This document shows, one piece after another, positions 1 through 7,897 of a stretch of DNA of 64,000 nucleotides. How positions within the stretch are numbered: position 1 is the first letter of the stretch; the number at the start of each line of letters is the position of its first letter. Under the pieces are notes generated by a model, which worked only from the letters and a program-made list of their open reading frames with translations, did not search any database and was not told where the DNA came from. The DNA comes from Conexibacter sp. CPCC 205762 (lineage in GTDB: Bacteria; Actinomycetota; Thermoleophilia; Solirubrobacterales; Solirubrobacteraceae): positions 310,001-374,000 of the forward strand of contig NZ_JAUTDN010000001.1 of the NCBI RefSeq assembly GCF_030646155.1. Direction: 5' to 3'. The position numbers were made by a program, and so were the translations under genes.

Positions 1-171
1 ATCGCGAGACTGCCCGCGATCGAGGTCCATCTCTCGAACGTCTACGAGCGCGAGCAGTGGCGGCAGGTGTCGGTGATCCGCGAGCTGTGCGTCGCGACCG
101 TCGCCGGCAAGGGACCCGACGGATACCGTGACGCGCTCGCGCGTCTGCGAGAGGAGCTGAGGAGCGCATGA
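1..171 (+). CDS. aroQ: 3-dehydroquinate dehydratase type II, C-terminal end (partial)
   Basis: Frame 1 is open from the first base of the window to a TGA at 169-171. The 56 visible residues include IEVHLSNVYEREQWRQ, which matches the conserved type II dehydroquinase segment (VHLSN-x-x-x-RE) that carries the catalytic histidine region, followed by the family's usual short C-terminal helix. The enzyme converts 3-dehydroquinate to 3-dehydroshikimate in the shikimate pathway, in the cytoplasm. The start lies upstream of the window. The stop overlaps the next gene's ATG (ATGA), so the two are almost certainly cotranscribed; aroQ-pepQ-efp is a common actinobacterial order. Confidence 0.9.
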   Translation: MARLPAIEVHLSNVYEREQWRQVSVIRELCVATVAGKGPDGYRDALARLREELRSA

Positions 172-1274
172 GCGAGAGTCGTGAGACGCCCACCTTCGAG
201 ACCGTCGCCCGCGGCGACCGGCTCGAGTCCGTGCTCGCCGCGCGCGGGCTCGACGCGCTGCTCGTCACCAACCTCGTCAACGTCCGCTACCTGACCGGCT
301 ACACCGGCTCCAACGGCCTCGCGGTCGTCGGCGGCGCCGGCATCCGCCGCTTCGTCACCGACTTCCGCTACGAGACGCAGGCGCAGGAGCAGGTCCACGG
401 CTACGAGCGCGTGATCGGCGAGACCGACCTGCTCGGCGACGTGCTGCCGGCGCTGCCGCAGGGCGAGGTCCAGCTCGGCTTCGACGACAACCACGTCTCG
501 GTCGCCGGCTTCGCGCGGCTGCGCGAGCTGCTGCCGGAGCGGGTCGAGCTGGTGCCGGCCGGCGGCGCCGTCGAGGAGCTGCGGCTGGTCAAGGACGAGC
601 ACGAGATCGAGCGGATCCGCGCCGCCGCGATCCTCGCCGACAGCGCGCTGACGACGATCCTGAAGGATGGGCTGGTCGGCCGCACCGAGCGCCAGGTCGC
701 GCTCGCGCTTGAGCAGGAGATGCGCCTGCTGGGCGCTCAGCGCGCCAGCTTCGACACGATCGTCGCCCACGGCGGCCACGGCGCGCTCCCGCACGCGAGC
801 CCGCGCGAGGTCCCGATCGCGGCCGGCACGCTCGTCGTGATCGACTGGGGCGCGGAGCTGGACGGCTACTGCTCCGACTGCACCCGCACCTACGCCGCCG
901 GCGAGGTCGACGGGCAGGCGAGAGAGGTCTACGCGCTCGTGCTGGAGGCGCAGCAGGCCGCGCTGGCGGCGATCAGAGCCGGCATCAGCGGCAAGGAGGC
1001 CGACGCGGTCGCGCGCGACATCATCAGCGCCGGCGGCCACGGCGACACGTTCGGCCACAGCCTCGGTCACGGCGTCGGGATCGAGATCCACGAGGCGCCG
1101 CGGCTGTCGAGAGCGTCCACCTCGGTGCTCGCGCCCGGCAACGTCGTCACCGACGAGCCCGGCGTCTACATCCCGGGCGTGCTCGGCGTGCGGATCGAGG
1201 ACCTGCTGGTCGTCACGGCCGACGGCAACGACGTCCTCTCGACGCTGCCGAAGGACCTGACCGTCATCGACTGA
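168..1274 (+). CDS. pepQ: Xaa-Pro peptidase, M24B family
   Basis: The product is 368 aa with the creatinase/prolidase two-domain layout: an N-terminal domain (about 1-135) and a C-terminal pita-bread metallopeptidase domain. Metal ligands are visible in order: VIDWGAELDGYCSDCTRTY (two Asp), FGHSLGHGVGIEIHE (His), DEPGVYIP (Glu) and GVRIEDL (Glu). These peptidases remove N-terminal residues ahead of proline or split X-Pro dipeptides in the cytoplasm. The ATG overlaps the aroQ stop by 4 nt. In related genomes efp follows directly; here a 5.4 kb block of unrelated genes has been inserted. The stop overlaps the convergent MFS gene by 11 bp. Confidence 0.93.
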   Translation: MSESRETPTFETVARGDRLESVLAARGLDALLVTNLVNVRYLTGYTGSNGLAVVGGAGIRRFVTDFRYETQAQEQVHGYERVIGETDLLGDVLPALPQGEVQLGFDDNHVSVAGFARLRELLPERVELVPAGGAVEELRLVKDEHEIERIRAAAILADSALTTILKDGLVGRTERQVALALEQEMRLLGAQRASFDTIVAHGGHGALPHASPREVPIAAGTLVVIDWGAELDGYCSDCTRTYAAGEVDGQAREVYALVLEAQQAALAAIRAGISGKEADAVARDIISAGGHGDTFGHSLGHGVGIEIHEAPRLSRASTSVLAPGNVVTDEPGVYIPGVLGVRIEDLLVVTADGNDVLSTLPKDLTVID

Positions 1275-2490
1275 GGTCGCCGCTGCCGCGGGTCAGCTCG
1301 CGCGTCTCGCGCGGGAGCAGGCCCGCCAGCACGATCACGGCGGCGACGAGGCCGCCGCCGGCCATCACCTCGGTCGCGCCGATGCCGTCGGCGAGCGCGC
1401 CGACGACGACGTAGCCGATCGGCAGCAGCGCCATCGAGCCGAGCCAGTCGTAGGAGGTGACGCGCGAGAGCGCCGCCGGCGGGATCCGCTCGGCCAGCGC
1501 CGTCTGCCACCAGACGCCGAACAGCGCCAGCCCGACGCCGCAGACGACGCCGCCGGGGAGCGCGACGGCGAGCGGGATTCCGATCGCGACCAGCGTCAGC
1601 AGCAGGCTGAAGGGGATCGTCAGCACGATCCCGAGCGCGAGCGGCCGCTGCGGCCGCCAGCGCAGCGCCAGCAGCGCGCCGATCGCCGTCCCCGCGCCGA
1701 TCGAGGCGGCCAGCCAGCCGTAGAAGGCCGGGTCGCCCCAGCGCTGCTCCGCGACCATCGGCCCGAGCACGACGTACGGCGCGTAGGCGCCGAGCAGCTG
1801 GAAGGAGAGGACGGCGATCGTCACCCACACCCAGCGGCGCGAGCGGACCTGGTCGAAGCCCTCGCGCAGCTCGTGGCGGAGGGAGGTCCTGGGCGTCGGC
1901 TCGCCGCGCGGCCGCGGCCGCACCAGCGCCAGCAGCGCGGCGCTGACGAGGAAGGTGGCGGCGTCGACCGCGAAGGCGGTGCCGGTCCCGGCCGCCAGCA
2001 CGAGCGCCGTCGCCAGCGCCGGGCCGGCGAACTCGGCGATCGTCGAGGTCAGGCTCGTGAGCGCGTTCGCCTCCTGGATCAGCTCCTCGGGGACGGTCTG
2101 CGGGACGAGGCCGGAGAAGGCGGGGCGGAAGAACGCCTCGGCGGCGCCGAACAGCGCTTCGATCACGAGCAGCTGCCAGATCGCGATCGCGTCGGTGACG
2201 ATCAGCAGCGCCACGAGCGCATGCAGCAGCCCGCGCAGCAGGTCGGTGCTGAGCATGATCCGGTGGCGCGGGAGGCGATCGGCCCAGACGCCGCCGAACA
2301 GCACGAAGGCGAGGTGCGAGGCCGTGTAGACGCCGAGCACGAGGCCGAGGTCGGCGGTCGAGCCGGTCCGCTCGGTGACGAGCAGGGCAAGCGCGACGAG
2401 CACGATCCGGTCACCCGTGGTCGAGATCGCCTGACTGACGAACAGCCAGCGGAAGTCCCGGTGGCCCCAAAGCTGCGAAAAGCGGTGCAT
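1264..2490 (-). CDS. MFS transporter, DHA3-like multidrug/siderophore exporter type
   Basis: This 408-aa protein has about 12 hydrophobic segments. It opens with the MHRFSQLWGHRDFRWLFVSQ pattern typical of DHA3-family permeases (a short amphipathic start, then TM1), and has a loop GGVWADRLPRHRI matching the MFS motif A (G-x-x-x-D-x-x-x-R). The central loop RPRPRGEPTPRTSLRHELREGF separates the two six-helix halves. The substrate cannot be read from the sequence. The reading frame stays open far upstream of the ATG at 2490, but that part lies antisense to the GH44 gene and is not coding. The gene is convergent with pepQ and probably independent of the GH44 gene 20 bp upstream, although a joint transcript is possible. 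Confidence 0.88.
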   Translation of the reverse strand: MHRFSQLWGHRDFRWLFVSQAISTTGDRIVLVALALLVTERTGSTADLGLVLGVYTASHLAFVLFGGVWADRLPRHRIMLSTDLLRGLLHALVALLIVTDAIAIWQLLVIEALFGAAEAFFRPAFSGLVPQTVPEELIQEANALTSLTSTIAEFAGPALATALVLAAGTGTAFAVDAATFLVSAALLALVRPRPRGEPTPRTSLRHELREGFDQVRSRRWVWVTIAVLSFQLLGAYAPYVVLGPMVAEQRWGDPAFYGWLAASIGAGTAIGALLALRWRPQRPLALGIVLTIPFSLLLTLVAIGIPLAVALPGGVVCGVGLALFGVWWQTALAERIPPAALSRVTSYDWLGSMALLPIGYVVVGALADGIGATEVMAGGGLVAAVIVLAGLLPRETRELTRGSGDLSR

Positions 2491-2510
2491 GTGGGGCCGG
2501 AAACTGTACG

Positions 2511-4667
2511 TCAGCGGCAGCGCAAGTAGCGCCGCTGCGCCACCGTCTGCCTGCGATCGCCGGAGAGCCTGAGTCTGACGGTGAGCGTGAAACGGCCTCT
2601 GCGCGGCAGCCCGCCGACGACGATCGTGCGCTTCAGCGCCGGGCCGCCGACGACGCGGGCGCGCCCGCCGCGCAGCCCGACGACCGCCGACTGCAGCCGT
2701 CTGGTCGTCGGCGATCTGAGCCGGAAGGAGAGCTTCGTCGCGCGCACGCAGCGGGCGGCGGAGGGGAGGCCGACGCGATCGGCGAGCGGCAGCGTCGCTC
2801 TGCGCACGGGCGGTCTCGGCAGCGGCGCGGGGGTGATGGCGTCGCCGGGCGGAGTCGGTGTCGATCCGCCGGAGGGCGGGGGCGGCACGGGCGTCGTGGG
2901 GGTGTCGGGCGTGTCGTCGCCGCCGGGCGGCGGGTCGGATCTCGGCGGGGTGACGACGAGCATCGTCAGCGACCGCGCCGGCAGCGCGACCGTCGCGCCG
3001 TGCGAGCCGTTGCCGGCCGCCTGCAGCGCGACGTCGGCGATCGCATGGGGGCGGGCGTCCACGCCGCCGCTCCACTGCCAGGCGGCGGCGCTGCCGACGC
3101 CGGCCGGCAGGCCCGCGATGGTCAGGGGGCTGTCCTGCGGCTGCGCGCTCTTGTTGACGAGCGCGATCGTCAGCGCGCCGTCGGCGGCGCGCGTCGCGGC
3201 GTAGACGGCGACGCGACCCTGGTCGCCGCTGAGCGAGCGCGCCCACAGGTCGCCGAAGCGCCCGCCCGCGCCGTCGTAGTCGCGGTAGAGGCGGAAGGCG
3301 TTCGCCTGCGTCTCGTCCGCGGTCGGCGGGTCCCAGCGGGCCGCGAGGCCGACCTGCTCGCGCGCGAAGATCCCCAGCACGTCGGCCTGGATCAGCGTGT
3401 CGGTGACCGCGTCGCCGCCGAGCGAGAGGTCGTACTCGCTGAGGGCCAGCTTCGTGCCCGGGTAGTGGTCGCCGACCCACGCGCGCATCCGCGGCAGCAG
3501 CGCGATCTGGCGGCCGATCCAGCTCGGGTCGGTGTAGCTCGGGTCCCACAGCGAGCGTGTCACGTCGGTCGAGCCGCCGCCCTGCGCGTAGTAGTGCAGG
3601 TCGAAGTAGTCGAGCAGCCGCTTGCCGGCGCTCTCCGAGGCGGCCCGCATGCGGTCGAGGTACCAGGCGGCGAGCGGTTCGCCGCCGTGGGCGGCGCGGT
3701 CGGGCAGGGTCGCGCCGGTCGTCTCGTCGCAGGCCTGCTCGGGCGCGCCGTCGAGCGCGCTGCAGAAGTAGTTCGGCCAGCCCCATTCCGACGGGCCGAG
3801 CGTCGCCCCGGCCGGGTCGGCCTGCTTGGCCGCGGTTGCCAGCGCGACCGACTTGTCGCGCAGCTCGTCGTAGCTGGTCGGCGCGGGGTGGACGTCGCGA
3901 TGGGTCTCCGGCCACAGCATCGGCTCGTTGCCGAGGCCGTAGAAGGAGACCGCGTCGGCGCCGTAGCGGGAGCGGATGTCGCCGATCCAGTCGACCGACA
4001 GCTGCGGGCCGGAGGGCGTGCCGACATCCGCGCCGGGCGCGATCGCTCTGCCGCCGACGAGCCCGTTGCCGCAGGGCGCGTATCTGTCGACCTCGTCCTG
4101 CGCCGGTGTCACGGAGGTCGGGAAGCTGCACGGGAGCGGCTGGCCGGTGCCGGGTCTGCCGGCGACGTTGCCGACCATCGGCAGCGTCAGCAGCGTTCTG
4201 GCGCCGACGGCGCGGTCGCCGTCGATGATCCGCCGATACCCCTGCGCGGGGTTGGCCGGCGGCGTCGAACACCAGCTCCCGGCGTCATTCCAACAGCCAG
4301 AGATGTTCTCGAAGAACCAGTCCTCGCCGGTGTTCCAGGTGTCGATCCGCCAGTTGTAGCGATCGGTCGTGTTGCCGCCCCAGCGGCTGAGCGGCAGGTC
4401 GATCTCCTCCGCGAGGGCCGGATCGGCGAAGCTCATCCCGTAGATCTCGGGCGCGATCGGATGGCGGTCCGCGCCGGCGTCGACGGTCAGCGCCGGCCCG
4501 CTCGCGGCATGCACGGCGGCGGCCGGCGCGAGCAGCAGCGTCGCGGCGGCGACGAGGATCGCGGCCGGCCGGGCGAGGTGCCGCGCGAGCATGGCGAAGA
4601 TCCCGACAAGGCGGGCATGACCGGGGGCGCGACCCGTTCCGGTCCGTGGCTGCGGGTCCGTCCGCAT
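2511..4667 (-). CDS. Secreted glycoside hydrolase family 44 (endoglucanase/xyloglucanase-like)
   Basis: The N-terminus has a hydrophobic export segment ending in AAAVHA-A. After it comes a GH44 catalytic domain: IYGMSFADPALAEEIDLPLSRWGGN is the family's opening block. GNEPMLWPETH contains the acid/base Glu and ALSEYDLSL contains the nucleophile Glu, so both catalytic residues are kept. A Pro/Thr/Gly-rich linker then leads to a C-terminal beta-type domain of about 100 residues. GH44 enzymes cleave beta-1,4-glucans and xyloglucan outside the cell. The start at 4667 is preferred because a TACGGT -10 box lies 6 nt upstream, suggesting a leaderless mRNA. The ATG at 4592 would give a shorter, more classical signal peptide and is the alternative. 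The gene is part of the block inserted between pepQ and efp. Confidence 0.85.
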   Translation of the reverse strand: MRTDPQPRTGTGRAPGHARLVGIFAMLARHLARPAAILVAAATLLLAPAAAVHAASGPALTVDAGADRHPIAPEIYGMSFADPALAEEIDLPLSRWGGNTTDRYNWRIDTWNTGEDWFFENISGCWNDAGSWCSTPPANPAQGYRRIIDGDRAVGARTLLTLPMVGNVAGRPGTGQPLPCSFPTSVTPAQDEVDRYAPCGNGLVGGRAIAPGADVGTPSGPQLSVDWIGDIRSRYGADAVSFYGLGNEPMLWPETHRDVHPAPTSYDELRDKSVALATAAKQADPAGATLGPSEWGWPNYFCSALDGAPEQACDETTGATLPDRAAHGGEPLAAWYLDRMRAASESAGKRLLDYFDLHYYAQGGGSTDVTRSLWDPSYTDPSWIGRQIALLPRMRAWVGDHYPGTKLALSEYDLSLGGDAVTDTLIQADVLGIFAREQVGLAARWDPPTADETQANAFRLYRDYDGAGGRFGDLWARSLSGDQGRVAVYAATRAADGALTIALVNKSAQPQDSPLTIAGLPAGVGSAAAWQWSGGVDARPHAIADVALQAAGNGSHGATVALPARSLTMLVVTPPRSDPPPGGDDTPDTPTTPVPPPPSGGSTPTPPGDAITPAPLPRPPVRRATLPLADRVGLPSAARCVRATKLSFRLRSPTTRRLQSAVVGLRGGRARVVGGPALKRTIVVGGLPRRGRFTLTVRLRLSGDRRQTVAQRRYLRCR

Positions 4668-4907
4668 CGACTCACCGTAGCCGATGCACCGCGCGCGGGC
4701 CAGTGCGCAACCGTCAGCCGGTGCATCGGCGAAATCGCCTGGACGCACAGCCATTTCGCGGGGGAGCGTCCAGAGCCGCGCGTGTCGCCTGCGCGCGTCC
4801 GCCGTGGCGCCGTCGCGTTCGCCGGCCGAGTCCGCACGCGATGCGGCCTTCCACCGCCGGGAGCCACCCGTCCGCGCTCGGCGGCCGGCGCCGCCCGGCC
4901 CGCGGGC

Positions 4908-5810
4908 TCAGCGCGCGACGCGCTGGCGCTGGGCGCTCGGGGCGCGGCGTCTCGCCGCCGCCCGCCGCGTCGGCAGCGTCGCGCGCAGTGCGGCCAGCAG
5001 CGCCGCCATCAGCACCGCCGCCAGCCCGACGACGGTCACGCAGGCGCCGGCGAATGCCCCGTCGACGGCGGTCCAGTCGATCGCACCGGCCCGGCCCGCC
5101 GCGACGATCGCGAGCGTCGTCGCATAGCCGGCGACGAGCAGCAGCCCGCCGAGCACGAGGTAGTGGCGCGCGACGTTCGGCTGCGGCCAGGTCGCGGCGC
5201 CGGCCCGGCGGCGCTCCAGCAGCGCGTCGAGCAGGCCGGCGACCGCGGCCCACGCGGTCACGACGAAGAGCGCCCCGGCGACGTCGCTGGGCCGGTGCCA
5301 GCCGGCGGCGATCACGGCGATCCCGACGGCGCTGCCGTAGAGCACCGCCAGCACCGAGACGAGCCGCCGCGCCCGCGCCGGCGCCACCAGCGTCGCCGCC
5401 ATCCCGACGCCGAACGCGATCGAGACGTGGCCGCTGGGGAAGCTGTTCTCGTACAGGCGCCCGTCGATCAGCAGGTCGGGACGTGTCAGCACGTGCTTGA
5501 GCAGCTGCGTCGTGACCACCGCGCCGCCGATCGTCGTGCCGGCGACCAGCGCCAGCGCGACCCGCCCGCGCAGCAGCGCCTGCGCGACCAGCACCAGCAC
5601 CGCCAGCGCGAGCGTGCCGACCGAGATCGTCGTCAGCAGCTGCTGGGCGGCGTCGTGCGCCGTCGAAGTGGCGAGCGCGCGGCCGTCGAAGGCGCCCTGG
5701 TCGATCCGCTGCCCGCGGTAGGTCCGCACCAGCAGCGCGTACGTCCCCGCGACCGCTCCCGCGCAGCCGACGGCAAGCCCGAGCAGGGGAAGCGGCTTCA
5801 GACGACGCAC
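4908..5810 (-). CDS. PAP2-family membrane phosphatase
   Basis: This 300-aa multi-pass membrane protein carries the three phosphatase motifs of the PAP2 superfamily: KHVLTRPD (K-x6-RP type), NSFPSGH, and AAGWHRPSDV (the R/G-x-x-x-H-x-x-x-D element). Members dephosphorylate lipid pyrophosphates such as undecaprenyl-PP, or phosphatidate, at the membrane. The start is GTG at 5808-5810. It lies 4 bp after the stop of the HTH gene on the same strand, so the two form a two-gene operon. Two extra hydrophobic segments precede and follow the core. The exact substrate is unknown; a role in recycling the cell-wall lipid carrier is an inference. Confidence 0.85.
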   Translation of the reverse strand: MRRLKPLPLLGLAVGCAGAVAGTYALLVRTYRGQRIDQGAFDGRALATSTAHDAAQQLLTTISVGTLALAVLVLVAQALLRGRVALALVAGTTIGGAVVTTQLLKHVLTRPDLLIDGRLYENSFPSGHVSIAFGVGMAATLVAPARARRLVSVLAVLYGSAVGIAVIAAGWHRPSDVAGALFVVTAWAAVAGLLDALLERRRAGAATWPQPNVARHYLVLGGLLLVAGYATTLAIVAAGRAGAIDWTAVDGAFAGACVTVVGLAAVLMAALLAALRATLPTRRAAARRRAPSAQRQRVAR

Positions 5811-5814
5811 GCTC

Positions 5815-6075
5815 TCAGCCTAGCCGCGCCGCCCGCCGCTCCGCACAGACGACCAGCGTCGACAGCGAGACGCCGAGCCCGCCCGCGATCCGCCCCATCG
5901 TCCGCAGCCCCGGCTCGACGTCGGCCCGCTCGACGGCGCGCAGATAGCCGTCGTGGATCTGCGCCAGCGCGCCGAGCTGCGCGACCGACAGCCCCCTCCG
6001 CCCGCGCAGCTCCCGGACCGCCGCCCCGAAGGCCCGCCGTTCGAGTGGAGGATCGGTGTGGACGCGCACCTGCAT
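5815..6075 (-). CDS. XRE/Cro-type helix-turn-helix regulator, small
   Basis: This 86-aa protein is essentially one HTH_3 domain. AFGAAVRELRGRRGLSVAQLGALAQIHDGYLRAVERADVEPGLRTMGRIAGGLGVSL follows the Cro/CI consensus: a helix, the turn at LGALAQIHDGYL, then a further helix pair. There is no separate effector domain. It is the promoter-proximal gene of a two-gene unit with the PAP2 phosphatase, which suggests local control of that gene or of itself. The target is unknown. An ATG at 6090-6092 exists in another frame and is not used, because that frame gives no HTH. Confidence 0.78.
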   Translation of the reverse strand: MQVRVHTDPPLERRAFGAAVRELRGRRGLSVAQLGALAQIHDGYLRAVERADVEPGLRTMGRIAGGLGVSLSTLVVCAERRAARLG

Positions 6076-6122
6076 CGAACAGATGTTCGCATGCCCGGCG
6101 GACGCGAGCCGGCACGCGCGCC

Positions 6123-6614
6123 GTGAGACCCGAGGGCAGAGCGTTCACCGCTTCCGGCAATCTCACGCTGACGATGAGATTCCCGCTTCCGATACCGATC
6201 ACCTGCGCGATGACGGGAAGCGGTGTGATACCGCCGGCGTCGACGATCAACGACGGCACTGCCGGCTCAGTGTCGACGACGATCTCGTTCACGGCGACCT
6301 GCACTCCCACCGGCTCGACGATCCTGAGCGGCGTCTGGTCGATCAGCTGGACCAAGATCGCCAACAGGACGTTCGCGACGGTGACGCTGCCCGACAGCGC
6401 GATCACGAAGTACATAGGCGGCTGCGCGTTCATCATGCCCGTGTTCCAGCCGGTGACGCTGACCGGCTCCTGGTTGGCGAGCGCGCTCGACTTCAGAAAC
6501 CAGCAGCTTGACGTGATGTTCGCCGGTTGCGGCAGCATGACGCCCGGCCCGTTCGAGGTCCTGAACGGCACGTTGACGTTCTCCAGCGGCGGCACGGCGG
6601 TCACCGTCCCCTGA
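6123..6614 (+). pseudogene. 5'-truncated remnant of a secreted Cys-containing beta-rich protein
   Basis: The frame from about 6123 to the TGA at 6612-6614 encodes FTASGNLTLTMRF, CAMTGSG, FTATCTPTGST, WSISWTKIANRTFATVTLP, GGCAFIMP, FAGCGSM and TLTFSSGGTAVTVP. The alternating Thr/Ser/Val strands with four spaced Cys look like small exported actinobacterial beta-sandwich proteins. There is no signal peptide and no start with an RBS. The only starts are GTG 6123 and ATG 6174, both inside what looks like the mature domain. Codon choice (ATA, TCA, ACT, TTG) is less GC-biased than in the neighbours. I read it as a gene that has lost its 5' end; a short functional protein from 6174 is the alternative. 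Confidence 0.5.
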
Positions 6615-6652
6615 TCGGGAGACGTGGGGCGCTCGCTTTCCGGCGGGCGCCC

Positions 6653-6658
6653 TACAAT
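6653..6658 (+). promoter_or_regulatory. -10 box TACAAT of the efp operon (leaderless start)
   Basis: TACAAT ends 7 nt before the efp GTG. The transcript should therefore begin at or within 1-2 nt of the start codon, giving a leaderless mRNA. No clear -35 hexamer is seen, and there is no Shine-Dalgarno sequence. Confidence 0.6.
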
Positions 6659-6665
6659 CTCCTGC

Positions 6666-7226
6666 GTGATCAGCACGAACCAGCTCAAGAACGGCAACCA
6701 CATCGAGGTCGACGGCACGATCTTCAAGGTCGTCGAGTTCCAGCACGTCAAGCCGGGCAAGGGGCCCGCCTTCGTGCGCACGAAGCTGCGTCGCTCCAGC
6801 GACGGCAACGTGATCGACAAGACGTTCCGGGCCGGTGAGAAGTTCCGCGCCGTCCGCACCGAGGTGCGCAAGATGCAGTACCTCTACTCCGACGAGAACG
6901 ACGCCCACTTCATGGACGTCGAGAGCTTCGAGCAGCAGGCGATTCCCGCGGTGGCGCTGAAGGAGTCGCTGCAGTGGACGAAGGCCAGCGACATGGTCGA
7001 CCTGCTGTCGATCGACGGCGTCCCGGCCGACATCCAGCTGCCGAGCGCGGTCGACCTCGAGGTCACCGAGACCGAGCCCGGCCTGCGCGGCGACACCGCC
7101 TCGGGCGGCGGCACGAAGCCGGCCGTGCTGGAGACCGGCGCGAGAATCAACGTCCCGCTGTTCGTCAACATCGGCGACAAGGTGCGGGTCGACACGCGCT
7201 CGGGCGACTACGTGTCGCGCGCGTAG
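6666..7226 (+). CDS. efp: Translation elongation factor P
   Basis: The 186-aa product has the three EF-P beta-barrel domains. The N-terminal KOW-like domain holds QHVKPGKGPAFVRTKL, where the lysine at the loop tip is the usual modification site. The second domain is around YLYSDENDAHFMD. The C-terminal signature NVPLFVNIGDKVRVDTRSGDYVSR is intact. EF-P rescues ribosomes stalled at polyproline stretches. GTG 6666 is chosen because it gives the standard MISTNQLKNGN start and length, and it sits directly after the -10 box; an upstream in-frame ATG at 6624 would add 14 unrelated residues. nusB follows 9 nt downstream. Confidence 0.96.
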   Translation: MISTNQLKNGNHIEVDGTIFKVVEFQHVKPGKGPAFVRTKLRRSSDGNVIDKTFRAGEKFRAVRTEVRKMQYLYSDENDAHFMDVESFEQQAIPAVALKESLQWTKASDMVDLLSIDGVPADIQLPSAVDLEVTETEPGLRGDTASGGGTKPAVLETGARINVPLFVNIGDKVRVDTRSGDYVSRA

Positions 7227-7235
7227 CGGCCGCTC

Positions 7236-7691
7236 GTGGCTCGTCGTAGCGATCAACGCCGCGAGGCCGTCTTCGCGCTCTACCAGCACGATCTGACCGG
7301 TCGCCCGCTGGAGGACACGCTGCCGAAGGATGCCGCCGTCTTCACGCGTGCGCTCGCGCAGGCCGCGCTCGCGCGCCAGCCGGAGTTCGACGGTCTGATC
7401 AGCGCCCATGCCGAGGGCTGGACGCTGCAGCGGATCGCGCCGCTGGAGCGCTCGATCATGCGTGTCAGCCTGCTGGAGATGCTGCACCCGGCCGACGTCC
7501 CGGCCGAGCGCCCGATCCCGCCCGAGGGCGCGATCGACGAGGCGGTCGAGACGGCGAAGGCCTACTGCGGCGCCGAGGCGCCGAGATTCGTGAACGGCGT
7601 GCTCGCCGCCATCCTGCGCACGAGCGGCGAGAAGGAGCCTCCGGCGAGCTCTCGCAAGGGAACCGAGCCTCCGGGCGAGGTTCCCCGATGA
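7236..7691 (+). CDS. nusB: Transcription antitermination factor NusB
   Basis: The product is 151 aa. RRSDQRREAVFALYQHDLTGR is the opening helix with the arginine-rich RNA-contacting face. IAPLERSIMRVSLLEML and AIDEAVETAKAYCGAEAPRFVNGVL are the two most conserved NusB blocks. With NusE (S10) it binds boxA RNA and supports antitermination on rRNA operons. The last 20 residues (EKEPPASSRKGTEPPGEVPR) are an extension beyond the usual end. The start is GTG 7236. The stop overlaps the xseB ATG by 4 nt, so this is one operon with efp upstream. Confidence 0.93.
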   Translation: MARRSDQRREAVFALYQHDLTGRPLEDTLPKDAAVFTRALAQAALARQPEFDGLISAHAEGWTLQRIAPLERSIMRVSLLEMLHPADVPAERPIPPEGAIDEAVETAKAYCGAEAPRFVNGVLAAILRTSGEKEPPASSRKGTEPPGEVPR

Positions 7692-7897
7692 GCGGCATCG
7701 ACCCGCTCGAGCACTTCAGCCGCCAGCTCGAGGAGGCCGCGGCGCAGCTGCGCGGCGGCGAGCTCGAGCCCGAGCAGGCCGCCCGTCTGGTGGAGGAGTG
7801 CGCCCGCCTCGCCGGCGACGCCGCCGGCGAGCTCGACCGCCGCGTCCGCCTCGCCGCCGATCCACCGCCCCCGCCGCCCGGCCCGACCGACCAGTGA
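7688..7897 (+). CDS. xseB: Exodeoxyribonuclease VII small subunit-like protein
   Basis: This 69-aa protein has the XseB helical hairpin: FSRQLEEAAAQLRGGELEPEQAARLVEECARLAGDAAGELDR parallels the family pattern of LEEIVxxLExGELxLEEALxLYExGxxL. A short proline-rich tail follows. XseB associates in several copies with XseA to degrade single-stranded DNA. No xseA is present in this window, so its partner must lie elsewhere if the enzyme is functional. The ATG overlaps the nusB stop, and the TGA overlaps the next ATG (TGATG), which indicates translational coupling. Confidence 0.72.
   Translation: MSGIDPLEHFSRQLEEAAAQLRGGELEPEQAARLVEECARLAGDAAGELDRRVRLAADPPPPPPGPTDQ

Noticed and set aside
1264..4272. 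A single 1002-codon minus-strand protein
   Set aside because: Only the last 408 codons form the MFS transporter; the earlier part is out of frame with the well-supported GH44 gene on the same strand and has shadow composition.
5820..6092. Overlapping 90-codon minus-strand ORF from 6092
   Set aside because: It is another frame of the HTH gene with Arg/Ser/Cys-rich shadow composition. Only the 6075 frame gives a helix-turn-helix.
3000..6614. A 1204-codon open frame on the plus strand
   Set aside because: It runs antisense through the GH44, PAP2 and HTH genes and is only open because of the GC-rich codon bias. Only its last ~160 codons look like real coding sequence (listed as a remnant).
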